The position numbers were made by a program, and so were the translations under genes. A stretch of 64,000 nucleotides of DNA, from positions 14,428-78,427 of the forward strand of contig JAICHH010000001.1 of NCBI GenBank assembly GCA_025922715.1, in the 5' to 3' direction. This DNA comes from Nitrososphaeraceae archaeon. GTDB taxonomy: Archaea > Thermoproteota > Nitrososphaeria > Nitrososphaerales > Nitrososphaeraceae. Shown here in pieces: positions 35,904-45,485 of the stretch. A model generated the notes under the pieces. It made no database searches. It was not told where the DNA came from and saw nothing but the letters and a program-made list of their open reading frames with translations. How positions within the stretch are numbered: the first letter of the stretch is position 1; each line of letters starts with the position of its first letter.

Positions 35904-37670
35904 ATGTGTTCTATAATAGGCTATATTGGTAAATGTATGGCAGCATCCGTTATCGTTGAAAGTTTAAAGAAAATGGAATATAGGGGATATGATAGTGTTG
36001 GAATAGCTACCCTTGAAAGAGACAGAATTTTACTTCGTAAAGACGTAGGAAAGGTTATGGATGTTGATAGCTCGTTACAATTAAACAATATGCCCGGACA
36101 AATAGGAATAGGACACACACGATGGGCTACACATGGAGGTATAACTAAATTAAATGCACATCCTCATACAGATTGTACAAATAACGTAGTTGTAGTTCAT
36201 AATGGAATAATTGATAATTATCAACAACTAAAGGATACTCTTATAAAACAAGGACATATTTTTAAAAGTCAAACTGATAGTGAAGTTATTGCACACTTAA
36301 TAGAAACCTATCTCAAAAAGTTTGATGATGTCAAAAAGGTTATTATTGAAACATGTAAACAATTATGTGGTTCTTATGCATTCGTTGCAATTTTCAAATC
36401 TGGATTGATAGCAGGTACTAGATTAGATGAACCATTAATTATTGGAATGGGAAATGATGGCAATTTCATTTCCAGCGATGTGTTAGGGTTCTTAGAATAT
36501 ACCGATAAAGCTATCTTTCTTGACAATCATGACATAGTTATTCTCGATCATCAACATGTAAACTTATTCGATTTTAATGGTAATAGTGTATCCAGACCTA
36601 TAACTCAGGTCGCTTGGGAATTAGGAGATATTGATAAAGGCAAGTACGCACACTATACGATCAAAGAAATACATCAACAAAAAAATTCTATACCTATGGC
36701 CTTTCAGATTGATCCCATATCTCTTCAAAAAGCCGTAGATCTTGTTTCTTCTTCTAAAAATATTTTTATTACGGGAAGTGGTACAAGCTATCATTCGGCA
36801 TTATTAGCAAAATATCTTTTCTATAAATCTGCGAAGATAAGAACGGAAATAATAATGTCAAGTGAGTTTGAATATATGTCTGCACCTATTGATGAAAACT
36901 CAGTACTGATCGCTATTTCACAAAGTGGTGAAACAGCAGATGTTTTAAATTCTGTAAAGATAGCTAAAGAGCATAAAGCAAAAATTCTTTCCATCGTCAA
37001 TATATCCACTTCTTCTTTAGCTCGATTAAGCGATCATTATGTTTCCATAAATTGTGGACCAGAAATGGGCGTTGCTGCAACAAAAAGCTTTACAGCACAA
37101 TTGGCAACGTTATATTCTATTATAAACAATTTATGTGTAAATGAAAGATCAGTAGATATGTCAATAAATATGTTTGGTAATGCTCTAAATGAGATTCTAA
37201 TAGATGATTCATACTTAGAAAAAATAGCTGAGGATATAAAATCTGTCCAAGACATCTATATCCTAGGCAAATCCTTTCATTATCCAATTGCATTAGAGGG
37301 ATCTCTAAAAATTAAGGAACTTGCTTATATTCATGCAGAAGGTATAGCTGCTGGTGAAATCAAACATGGACCTTTGGCGATGATTGAACTTAATACAATC
37401 GTCATAGTTCTTAATCCAGAAGATGAAACTTATTATGATACATTACATAGTATCCATGAAATGAAATCAAGAGGTGCAAAGATTATTGGAATTTCAAATA
37501 AAAATAATGATATGTATGACTATTTTATCAAATTGCCTTTAGTTAATAAGATTTTGTATCCCATAATTGAAATTATCCCAATTCAAATATTATCCTATTA
37601 CCTGGCATTAAAAAAGGATGCTAATCCTGATTATCCTAGAAATTTAGCTAAATCAGTAACTGTAAAATAA
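35904..37670 (+). CDS. glmS: Glutamine-fructose-6-phosphate aminotransferase
   Basis: A 588-residue enzyme that makes glucosamine 6-phosphate for cell-surface sugars. It begins MCSIIGYIG so that Cys2 is the N-terminal nucleophile of the glutaminase half (about 1-230). HTRWATHGG is the glutamine site. The two SIS domains follow (ITGSGTSYHSA and ILGKSFHYPIALEGSLKIKELAYIHAEG). The C-terminal DYPRNLAKSVTVK is the typical end. The Cys-start makes this start codon certain. Monocistronic. Confidence 0.96.
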   Translation: MCSIIGYIGKCMAASVIVESLKKMEYRGYDSVGIATLERDRILLRKDVGKVMDVDSSLQLNNMPGQIGIGHTRWATHGGITKLNAHPHTDCTNNVVVVHNGIIDNYQQLKDTLIKQGHIFKSQTDSEVIAHLIETYLKKFDDVKKVIIETCKQLCGSYAFVAIFKSGLIAGTRLDEPLIIGMGNDGNFISSDVLGFLEYTDKAIFLDNHDIVILDHQHVNLFDFNGNSVSRPITQVAWELGDIDKGKYAHYTIKEIHQQKNSIPMAFQIDPISLQKAVDLVSSSKNIFITGSGTSYHSALLAKYLFYKSAKIRTEIIMSSEFEYMSAPIDENSVLIAISQSGETADVLNSVKIAKEHKAKILSIVNISTSSLARLSDHYVSINCGPEMGVAATKSFTAQLATLYSIINNLCVNERSVDMSINMFGNALNEILIDDSYLEKIAEDIKSVQDIYILGKSFHYPIALEGSLKIKELAYIHAEGIAAGEIKHGPLAMIELNTIVIVLNPEDETYYDTLHSIHEMKSRGAKIIGISNKNNDMYDYFIKLPLVNKILYPIIEIIPIQILSYYLALKKDANPDYPRNLAKSVTVK

Positions 37671-37709
37671 CTTTAATTATTCATTTAGTTATATTTTTAT
37701 AGTCAAATA

Positions 37710-38840
37710 TTAATTTCGTTTAACGTAATTTTTTTCAATATTTTTCTCATATTCATTCTCAATATATTTCAACAAAGTTTTTCCGTTTAGTTTTCCATTT
37801 GCATTTATCATTGTTGCTATTGATACTCCTCCAGCACCAACTCCTTCTTTTACAAAGCCATTTGCAAATGCTTTTAGTCCTAGTTTTGTTGATTCGATTA
37901 AATGTAAATCTGAAACAAAAATACTTACATTGTTATCTATAGATAATACTAGGTTTGTAAAATCTGCGCTATGATCATTAAAAATATATTTTGTAGTACC
38001 TATGAAGACTTTATCAGTTTTAACATTAAGTCTTTTTAAAATTGATAAAATAGTACACATTTGAGTTCCGCCTGCGAGCATTACTCTTCCACCATTATCA
38101 ATAACCCCTTGAGCAATACCTGTCACTGAAGGAATCATTGGATCTCCTATCAAAGAGATAGCATCAAAAGGTTTATCTTTTAATGACCCAAAAGTTATAT
38201 TATTTTTTTTCATACTTTTTCTTACTATCATATTTTTGAGAGTATGTGGATTTTGTGGCATACTACTACTCATTTTATTTTCTGCGTCTATACCTAAAGA
38301 AAGCATAACCCCAAGTGCAGTTGTAGTTCCACCAGGAATGCTTTCACCAAGAATTACGAAATCATTGTTTTTAGAAAGTTGTTTCCCGAGTATTAATCCA
38401 TATCGATAGGCTTTTTCTACCTCTTCTGACTTCATTGCTATATCTTTCAAGATATTTTTCCCTGGCCGTAGATTAAATGAAAATAATGGTATATCTGGTT
38501 TTACTTTTACTCCTGAATCTACTACAATAAAAGGAATATTACTAATATCTAACATTGTTTTTGTTATTAGAGCAGGCGTTGGTTTTCCATCCGGAGTTGC
38601 AGGTACATCATCTATACATTTACATCTACCATAATAAAGAAACTCGGCATCAGCTGAAGGTGTATATTTTATTAAATCTTTATTAGCGCCAGCTACAGTA
38701 ATACCTGAAATTTCACTTGTTTCAGTATATGCTATTACACATACGAAAATAGGATTATTTGATTCTAGTATATTAATACTGTCTTTGCCGTTGACTACTG
38801 TAATATCTTTATATTTTTCTATCAATTTGTTATTCTCCAT
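37710..38840 (-). CDS. cobT: Nicotinate-nucleotide:dimethylbenzimidazole phosphoribosyltransferase (archaeal CobT type)
   Basis: A 376-residue protein of the archaeal CobT family (TIGR00303), which activates the lower ligand of cobamides. GESIPGGTTTALGVMLSLG and FVKEGVGAGGV, with the catalytic Glu, are the best motifs. It is the last gene of a minus-strand operon with hjc, nnrE and an MBL hydrolase; the start overlaps the MBL end by 11 bases. Cobalamin synthesis is known in thaumarchaea. The lower ligand cannot be predicted. Confidence 0.85.
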   Translation of the reverse strand: MENNKLIEKYKDITVVNGKDSINILESNNPIFVCVIAYTETSEISGITVAGANKDLIKYTPSADAEFLYYGRCKCIDDVPATPDGKPTPALITKTMLDISNIPFIVVDSGVKVKPDIPLFSFNLRPGKNILKDIAMKSEEVEKAYRYGLILGKQLSKNNDFVILGESIPGGTTTALGVMLSLGIDAENKMSSSMPQNPHTLKNMIVRKSMKKNNITFGSLKDKPFDAISLIGDPMIPSVTGIAQGVIDNGGRVMLAGGTQMCTILSILKRLNVKTDKVFIGTTKYIFNDHSADFTNLVLSIDNNVSIFVSDLHLIESTKLGLKAFANGFVKEGVGAGGVSIATMINANGKLNGKTLLKYIENEYEKNIEKNYVKRN

Positions 38841-39456
38841 GAGTAATAAATTTTATAAATTCATTCTTTGATCTAGGAAGTAGAACATAATTATTTTTCT
38901 TTTCTTCTTCTATCGTAGAAGTCGGTTTGTATCCATAATCATGACCGGGATAAACAATCAGGTTATTATCTAAATTCATTATTTTTTCAAACAAGCTATT
39001 GTACATCTCTTCGGGATCACTACCGGGTAAATCTGTACGGCCACAATTTCCAACAAATAATGTATCTCCAGTAATTATTATTTTAGAATCAACTATTAAA
39101 CATATACTATCCTTGGAATGGCCTGGAGTAAATAATACTTGTACAGTAGTCTTTCCAATCATCAATTCGTCTCCATCATTTACTGATATATCATGTTTTT
39201 CTCTAGAATTTTTATGTTGAACAACTTTACATTTGGTGTGAACAACAATTTGATCGTTTCCAAGTATGTGATCAAAATGTGAATGAGTATTAATCAGATA
39301 CTTTATTTTATATTTATTCTTATTTATTATTTCAAAGATCTTTCCTAAGTCCCATGATGGATCGACAATTGCTGTTTCTTTTCCTTCATTATCTATAATT
39401 AAATAAGTGAAATTTGCCATTTTTCCAACAGGAATTTGTTCTATTTTAAAGGTCAT
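38830..39456 (-). CDS. Metallo-beta-lactamase fold hydrolase (glyoxalase II-like)
   Basis: A 208-residue MBL enzyme. The zinc motif HSHFDH (His-x-His-x-Asp-His) is near residue 57. Later ligands are in TPGHSKDSICL and GDTLFVGNCGRTDLPG, and YPGHDYGY completes the set. The closest type is the short glyoxalase II/persulfide dioxygenase-like group. It has no signal peptide. Activity on a thioester such as S-lactoylglutathione is doubtful because archaea lack glutathione; another thiol is likely. It overlaps cobT. Confidence 0.88.
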   Translation of the reverse strand: MTFKIEQIPVGKMANFTYLIIDNEGKETAIVDPSWDLGKIFEIINKNKYKIKYLINTHSHFDHILGNDQIVVHTKCKVVQHKNSREKHDISVNDGDELMIGKTTVQVLFTPGHSKDSICLIVDSKIIITGDTLFVGNCGRTDLPGSDPEEMYNSLFEKIMNLDNNLIVYPGHDYGYKPTSTIEEEKKNNYVLLPRSKNEFIKFITHGE

Positions 39457-39457
39457 A

Positions 39458-40192
39458 TTATACTATTCCTTCCTCAACTTCTATGGGTATTCCTATCTTC
39501 TTCAATATTAAATTACCAGTATATTTTCTGTTGTTCAACAATCCGATTTTAATTCTATGAAATGTTATTGTTGTATTGGCCCTTACACAATCCCCTGTAA
39601 TTTCTCCATTATTAGGATTTAAACCAGAAGGTATATCTACAGCTACAATATATGATTTAGATTTATTTATCAATTTAATTACCGATAGATGTGGATCTTG
39701 AATATCCCCTTTAATTCCAGTGCCAAAAATTCCATCGATAATTATATCTGCATTTAATACTTGTTTTTTTATTTTCGTATCTACTTTACTATTTATTATT
39801 AGTTCAATAGTCTTATTCATTTTATTAATAATTTGAAAATTTGTTAATGCTTCTTCTGTCTTTATTGAGGATGTTTCTCCAAGAAATATTACTTTAAGAT
39901 TAATACCTGAACAAGTTAAATGTCTCGCTGCAACCATTGCATCACCACCATTATTACCAGATCCACAAATAGCCAAAATTTTTAATTTTGAAACTTGTTT
40001 ATTTTTAAATCTTTTAATAATAAAATCTGCTACTCCAAAACCTGCATTTTCCATCATTAAAACTTTTTTCATACCGAATTTAGTATGTCCAATATTTTCA
40101 ATTTCATACATTTGATTCGATGAAATAGCACTCTCTGAATCCTTTTCGCTGATTTTTTCAAATTTCTTCTTCTGTACTTTAGTATGATTCAT
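39458..40192 (-). CDS. nnrE: NAD(P)H-hydrate epimerase (YjeF N-terminal domain)
   Basis: A 244-residue protein with the YjeF N-domain only. MENAGFGVADFI, CGSGNNGGDAMVAARHL and DIIIDGIFGTGIKG with VAVDIPSGLNPN are the family motifs. It repairs damaged NAD(P)H hydrates with the dehydratase (NnrD), which is not fused here and not in the window. The first 35 residues are Lys/Ser-rich and not part of the domain. It is 9 bases after hjc and 1 base before the MBL gene, a tight operon. Confidence 0.92.
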   Translation of the reverse strand: MNHTKVQKKKFEKISEKDSESAISSNQMYEIENIGHTKFGMKKVLMMENAGFGVADFIIKRFKNKQVSKLKILAICGSGNNGGDAMVAARHLTCSGINLKVIFLGETSSIKTEEALTNFQIINKMNKTIELIINSKVDTKIKKQVLNADIIIDGIFGTGIKGDIQDPHLSVIKLINKSKSYIVAVDIPSGLNPNNGEITGDCVRANTTITFHRIKIGLLNNRKYTGNLILKKIGIPIEVEEGIV

Positions 40193-40201
40193 TTTTGATA
40201 T

Positions 40202-40729
40202 TTATGGGAGTGTATTTGTATTTAATTTGATATCTTTTATTTTTTTTTGAAAATGCATCTTGTAATTAGAAAAATTGATCTCCATTGATCCGTTACTAGT
40301 AATTAAAAATGTTTTGCCGTCATAATTACATTTTATTTGTGGAGTTTTTCCTTTCTTCCATATCGGCTCAATAATTTTATAATATTCTACAAGTTTTCTT
40401 TTTTCATAAGATAATTCATTATTAACTTTTATTCTCTTTTTTCTCAGAAACTTAAATGCTAAAATTACATATTTATAATTATAATATCTAAACATTTTAA
40501 CAATTGAAAAACATCTCTCTATTTGATCGCTTGGGACATACAATGATTCTCCTGTGCCTGACTTAGCTTCAATAACTAACAAAATTGCTTTCTTGTTATT
40601 TACAGCTATTATATCTGGAAGACCAACACTGGAACCTCCAAGCCTTTTGGCTATCCAATTACGATTATTAATTCTATTTACAATCGAATATTCATAACTG
40701 TATCCTCGGCTTCTACGAATGTTTCCCAA
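40202..40729 (-). CDS. hjc: Archaeal Holliday junction resolvase Hjc
   Basis: A 175-residue nuclease. The Hjc catalytic set is visible: SYEYSIVNRI (catalytic Glu), GLPDIIAV (Asp) and VIEAKSGTGE (Glu-x-Lys), then PSDQIERCF. Catalysis needs two metals. It cuts four-way junctions in recombination. The usual Hjc has about 130 residues; here there is a 50-residue basic C-terminal extension (KIIEPIWKKG and onward) that may bind DNA. It heads the operon. Confidence 0.88.
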   Translation of the reverse strand: MGNIRRSRGYSYEYSIVNRINNRNWIAKRLGGSSVGLPDIIAVNNKKAILLVIEAKSGTGESLYVPSDQIERCFSIVKMFRYYNYKYVILAFKFLRKKRIKVNNELSYEKRKLVEYYKIIEPIWKKGKTPQIKCNYDGKTFLITSNGSMEINFSNYKMHFQKKIKDIKLNTNTLP

Positions 40730-40842
40730 GTATTTTTCTATTCAATATTCAAACTTTTATTAATTGTTGGTTTTAAATAGCATATTTCATTATCATATTA
40801 ACTAATTAAAACTCTATATTATGAATATTAATCAATCTTTAT

Positions 40843-41463
40843 ATGGTATCTGAAAAAATTAAGATTTCACTTAAATCTATAAACGATGAATTGCATTCTA
40901 CAGAAAATAGAAGAGAACAATTAATAAAAGAATCGCGAGATGTTATTATTTTGTGCAGTCAGTCTATCATATCTCTTCATCAAGGCCATATACAAGAAAG
41001 TCAATTAAAATTAGATAAAGCAAAAGATTTGTACTTGTCTCTCAAAACACTTGCTCAGGTAGATCTTTTACGATATCTGTCCATGTCAGAACAAGAACTA
41101 GTAGAATCTAGTCTCTTGATGAGTATAGTAAAAAATGAAACTCTGCCTGGATTAGATGAAATTGGTGTTTCTAGCCAAGCATATCTATTTGGAATATTAG
41201 ATTGTATTGGTGAAATAAAGAGAATGGTTTATGATATGGTAAGACTCGGCAGGTATGAGCAAGCAGAATCCCTTTTTAGAGTCATGCAGGAAATTTATAG
41301 CGATATTTATCCATTTTCGATATATGATAATATAGTAAGTGGTATCCGAAAGAAATTGGATATATGTAAAATCTTAATCGAAAATACTAGAGAATTGATA
41401 ACAGAAGAATCGAGACGATCAATCCTAATTGAATCATTAAAGAAATTAGATAGCAATCTTTAA
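40843..41463 (+). CDS. Translin-family protein
   Basis: A 206-residue all-alpha protein matching translin. NENRREQLIKESRDVI near residue 20, LARYEQAESLF-type sequence near 145 (VRLGRYEQAESLFRVMQEIY) and the GLDEIGVSSQAYLFGILDCIGEIKR helix pair fit the family. Translins bind single-stranded DNA or RNA as octamers, some with RNase (C3PO) activity. The Glu triad for nuclease activity is not clear. Single gene, divergent from hjc. Confidence 0.82.
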   Translation: MVSEKIKISLKSINDELHSTENRREQLIKESRDVIILCSQSIISLHQGHIQESQLKLDKAKDLYLSLKTLAQVDLLRYLSMSEQELVESSLLMSIVKNETLPGLDEIGVSSQAYLFGILDCIGEIKRMVYDMVRLGRYEQAESLFRVMQEIYSDIYPFSIYDNIVSGIRKKLDICKILIENTRELITEESRRSILIESLKKLDSNL

Positions 41464-41544
41464 TCAATATTAATACGTTTGCAAATAATATTGAATAATA
41501 AGTAAAGTTAATTAGAAACTATACTAGCTTTTTCTCCATATGGT

Positions 41545-43668
41545 ATGAAAGATAATGAAAAAGTTCAAAAAATAATACATGATGCTATTCAAAAAGGAAA
41601 TAAAGTAATTACTGAAGAGGATGCAAAATCTATATTGTCAGTATATGGGATAAAGGTACCCGCATATTCCATCGTAACTACCGAATCAGAAGCTGTATCC
41701 AAAGCAAAGGAAATTGGCTTTCCACTTGTTGCAAAAATAGTATCAGATCAGATATTACATAAGACAGATGTTCAAGGAGTAAAAGTTGGCTTACAAAATG
41801 AAGATGAAGTTAAAGAAACATTCTTAGATATGTATAACCGTTTGTCTAAAGACTATACAATTAAAGGAGTCCTCTTAGAAAGGATGGTTCCTAAAGGAAT
41901 TGAATTGATAGTGGGCTTACAAAATGATCTTCAATTTGGTCCAGTCATAATGCTTGGGTTGGGAGGAATTTATACAGAATTATTCAAAGATGTATCATTT
42001 AGAGTTCTTCCAATAACTAAAGAAGATGTATTAGATATGATAGACGATCTCAAAGCTAAAGTGATCTTAAAAGGATTTAGAGGAGCCGAGCCAATAAATC
42101 TCGAGATACTTTGTGATGCGATTCTCAGAATAGGTAATTTAGGAATTGATATAGCTAAATATATTGATAGTATAGATTTTAATCCCATTATAGTTTATCC
42201 AAATAATTACTATGTCGTTGATGCAAAAATTCTTCTGAAATCAGTTCCTGATGAAAATATCATCTCTCGATCAATACCTGATTCAAGTTATATGAATAAC
42301 TTCTTTAATACGAATTCAATAGCATTAATAGGAGCATCTCCGGAAGAAAATAAGATAGGCAATTCTGTGTTAAAAAGTTTATCTAAATATGATTATAAAG
42401 GTAAAATATATCCAGTAAATGCAAAGGGTTATAATGAAATTTTAGGATTAAAAGCATATAAAAATTTAGAAGAGATTAGTGAAAAGGTAGATCTAGTAAT
42501 AGTCACAGTGGATTTAAAATTTGTGCCCGCTATATTGGAAACATGTGGAAAGAAAGGAATACATAATATGGTAATCATTTCTGGAGGTGGAAAAGAACTC
42601 GGTGGAGAAAGAGCAGAAATAGAACAAAAAGTGAAAGAATTATCTTCTCAATTAAAAGTTAGAATAATTGGACCAAATTGTATAGGAATGTTTAATGGTG
42701 AAAATCGATTAGACTGTGCTTTTCAAGGACATGACAGAATGATTAGACCAAAAAAGGGAGATGTTGCTTTCTTATCTCAAAGTGGAACTATTGGAATTGC
42801 TTTTATGGAAACTTCAGACACTTTTGGAATGAGCAAAATGATTTCGTATGGTAATCGTTCTGATGTAGATGAAGCAGATATGATTTGGTATTTATCAGAA
42901 GATCCAAAAACAAATGTAATTGGTCTCTATGTTGAAGGTCTTGGTGATGGTAGGAAGTTTATGAATACTGCAAAGAGAGTTATAAAAGAAAAAAAGAAAC
43001 CTATAGTAGTTTTTAAAAATGGACGAACCCAAAGAGGTGCTAAACAAGCAGCATCTCATACGGGATCTTTGGGAGGATCATATTCTGTTGTCAAAGGAGC
43101 ATTTGATCAAGCTGGTATTATATCTGTAGATAGCTATGAGGAATTAACGGGATCATTAAAGGCTTTAACTTGGCAACCTATTCCCCAAGGAAATAAAGTG
43201 GCTTTAGTTACCAATGGTGCAGGACCAATAATTGCTGCAATAGATCACTTTGAAAGATTAGGATTAAAAATTGCTGATTTAAGCGAAGATTCTAAACAGA
43301 AGTTTAATGAACATTATCCTGCAACCTATGTCATAGGTAATCCTCTTGATGTAACGGGTTCTGCCAATGCTGATGATTATAAATTCGCTATTCAAACATT
43401 TATGGATGATCCTAATGTTGATATTATAATGCCCTGGTTTGTTTTTCAAGATGATCCTCTTGAAGAAACTATTGTAAATATATTGGGAGATTTTCAAAAA
43501 CAAAAGAAAAAACCAATTTTAATAGGTGCTTTAGGCGGACCATTTACTATTGATATCTCAAAAAGATTAGAAGAAAATAATGTACCAGTATATCATTCAG
43601 TAATATCATGGGTCACAGCAGCCGGTGTACTTGCAAAATGGTCAGAGCTTAAAAATAGAAAGTCTTAA
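41545..43668 (+). CDS. ADP-forming acyl-CoA synthetase (HP/HB-cycle candidate)
   Basis: A 707-residue ADP-forming acyl-CoA synthetase with the ATP-grasp domain first (about 20-235), then the CoA-binding fold (about 255-380) and the ligase CoA domain. The phospho-histidine is His505 in AASHTGSLGG. GPNCIGMFNG and SQSGTIGIAF are the other CoA-domain motifs. Thaumarchaea use two such enzymes for 3-hydroxypropionate and 4-hydroxybutyrate in their energy-saving carbon fixation cycle. Which substrate it uses cannot be read from sequence; acetate or propionate are alternatives. Monocistronic. Confidence 0.85.
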   Translation: MKDNEKVQKIIHDAIQKGNKVITEEDAKSILSVYGIKVPAYSIVTTESEAVSKAKEIGFPLVAKIVSDQILHKTDVQGVKVGLQNEDEVKETFLDMYNRLSKDYTIKGVLLERMVPKGIELIVGLQNDLQFGPVIMLGLGGIYTELFKDVSFRVLPITKEDVLDMIDDLKAKVILKGFRGAEPINLEILCDAILRIGNLGIDIAKYIDSIDFNPIIVYPNNYYVVDAKILLKSVPDENIISRSIPDSSYMNNFFNTNSIALIGASPEENKIGNSVLKSLSKYDYKGKIYPVNAKGYNEILGLKAYKNLEEISEKVDLVIVTVDLKFVPAILETCGKKGIHNMVIISGGGKELGGERAEIEQKVKELSSQLKVRIIGPNCIGMFNGENRLDCAFQGHDRMIRPKKGDVAFLSQSGTIGIAFMETSDTFGMSKMISYGNRSDVDEADMIWYLSEDPKTNVIGLYVEGLGDGRKFMNTAKRVIKEKKKPIVVFKNGRTQRGAKQAASHTGSLGGSYSVVKGAFDQAGIISVDSYEELTGSLKALTWQPIPQGNKVALVTNGAGPIIAAIDHFERLGLKIADLSEDSKQKFNEHYPATYVIGNPLDVTGSANADDYKFAIQTFMDDPNVDIIMPWFVFQDDPLEETIVNILGDFQKQKKKPILIGALGGPFTIDISKRLEENNVPVYHSVISWVTAAGVLAKWSELKNRKS

Positions 43669-43728
43669 CGTCTTAATGTCTTTGTTAAGACAGGGAAAAC
43701 TTATATTCTTTTTAAACATACTTAAACT

Positions 43729-44079
43729 ATGGAAAGTACACAACAATCGCAAATAGTAACTGTTACCTCAAAAGCCGCAGAAAAAGTGAGTGAATTTATG
43801 AAACAAGAAGGCAAAGATAGTTTATTTCTGCGTGTATATGTCACTGGTGGAGGCTGTTCTGGCTTATCTTATGGTATGGGTTTTGAAGAAAATTCTGAAG
43901 AAGATGATCTTGTTATAGAGCAAAACGGTGTCAAAATTTTGGTAGATAATTACAGTCAAAGATATTTGAAAGGAGCTAATATTGATTATATTGATAGCCT
44001 TATGGGTTCTGGATTTAAAATTAATAATCCAAATGTTACCAAAAGCTGTTCATGTGGTCATTCATTCTCTACTGAGTAA
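43729..44079 (+). CDS. A-type Fe-S cluster carrier (IscA/ErpA-like)
   Basis: A 116-residue protein with the IscA/HesB fold. The three cluster-binding cysteines are in GGGCSGLSYG and the C-terminal SCSCGHSF. It delivers [4Fe-4S] or [2Fe-2S] to apoenzymes. The gene is preceded by TTTTTAAACATACTTAA and sits alone 60 bases after the acyl-CoA synthetase. Confidence 0.95.
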   Translation: MESTQQSQIVTVTSKAAEKVSEFMKQEGKDSLFLRVYVTGGGCSGLSYGMGFEENSEEDDLVIEQNGVKILVDNYSQRYLKGANIDYIDSLMGSGFKINNPNVTKSCSCGHSFSTE

Positions 44080-44168
44080 TATCAGTTTTTTTAATTTTTT
44101 TTAATATTATTTGCTTCTGGCAAAGTTATTTACTGCGTAGAGTAAAAAATTAATAATATAGAGTTAAA

Positions 44169-45437
44169 TTATGGCCATAATCCTCTGATATTAATTGCTT
44201 CAACAACTCTCTTTACTGCAAGTAAGGTAGCGGCTTTTCGCATATCTACATTGTATTTTGTATGGGTATCATAAACATCATAAAATGATTTTGTGATGTT
44301 TATATCTAATCTCTTATTAACTTCTTCTTCTGTCCAGTATTCTCTTCTTAAATTTTGTAACCATTCAAAATAAGATACAGTTACACCACCTCCATTAGCA
44401 AGCACGTCAGGAATAACCAAAATATCTTTTTTATATAATATTTCATCTGCTTCAGGAGTTGTAGGCCCGTTAGCTGCTTCTGCTATGATCTGTGTTTTTA
44501 TTTTATCTGCATTATTCTTAGTAATTTGATTTTCCAACGCTGCTGGAATGAGAATAGTACATTCTGTTTCCAGAAGTTCATCATTAGTAATTGATTTCGC
44601 ATCCCCGAATCCTACTATACTCCCTGTTTCTCTTTTAAATTTCATTAATTCATCCACAGATATTCCATCTGTCTTAATTATTGCACCTTGAGAATCTGAA
44701 GCTGCTATCATCTTTGCACCTTGCTCTTCAACCAGTTTGGAAGAAAACTGTCCTGCATTTCCAAAACCTTGAACTACACATGTAGCTTGTTTCATGTCAA
44801 TATTCATTTTTTTTGCAGCTTCTCTAACGGTATATGCCAACCCTCTACCCGTTGCCTCATTTCTACCTAATGAACCACCAATTGCTATTGGTTTTCCAGT
44901 TATTACCTCTGGTTGAACATAATTTCCTTTCAATGCAGAATAAGTATCCATAATCCATGCCATTTCGTTACCTCTAGTATATACATCTGGCGCAGGAATA
45001 TCTCTATATGGACCGATAATATCAGCTATAAGGTATGCAAACCTTCTAGTCATTCTTTCTAACTCGTTTTCTGACATCTGTTTTGGATTGCAAATTATTC
45101 CACCTTTTCCACCGCCATAAGGAATATTCGCTATTGCACATTTCCATGTCATCCACATTGATAAAGCCTTAACTTCGTCTAGCGTAACATCAGGATGATA
45201 TCTTATTCCTCCTTTGTGAGGTCCTCTGGCATCATTATGTTGGGATCTAAACCCAGTAAACACCTTAATCGAACCATCATCCATTCTTGTTGGAATAGAA
45301 ACAGTTAGAATTCTTTTAGGATTGGATAATATCTCAAGCATTCCTTTCTCTAGATTTAGAATTTTTGATGCTTCTTCTAGTTGTTTTAGTGCTACCTCAT
45401 ATGGGTTTATTTTTTCATTTAAATTAGATGAAGACAT
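44169..45437 (-). CDS. gdhA: Glutamate dehydrogenase
   Basis: A 422-residue Glu/Leu/Phe/Val dehydrogenase. Substrate site: GGKGGI (Lys) and PAPDVYT with the catalytic Asp. Dinucleotide fold: VQGFGNAGQ. The ELF signature and C-terminal NGGGVTVSYFEWLQN are intact. Hexameric in archaea. It interconverts 2-oxoglutarate plus ammonia and glutamate, complementing glnA. The acidic residue after the second strand of the Rossmann fold is Asp (AASDSQG), suggesting NAD preference, though this is weak evidence. Confidence 0.95.
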   Translation of the reverse strand: MSSSNLNEKINPYEVALKQLEEASKILNLEKGMLEILSNPKRILTVSIPTRMDDGSIKVFTGFRSQHNDARGPHKGGIRYHPDVTLDEVKALSMWMTWKCAIANIPYGGGKGGIICNPKQMSENELERMTRRFAYLIADIIGPYRDIPAPDVYTRGNEMAWIMDTYSALKGNYVQPEVITGKPIAIGGSLGRNEATGRGLAYTVREAAKKMNIDMKQATCVVQGFGNAGQFSSKLVEEQGAKMIAASDSQGAIIKTDGISVDELMKFKRETGSIVGFGDAKSITNDELLETECTILIPAALENQITKNNADKIKTQIIAEAANGPTTPEADEILYKKDILVIPDVLANGGGVTVSYFEWLQNLRREYWTEEEVNKRLDINITKSFYDVYDTHTKYNVDMRKAATLLAVKRVVEAINIRGLWP

Positions 45438-45485
45438 ATATTTTATTCATAATGTGATGTTTAATATTAGATAATAAATATATCT

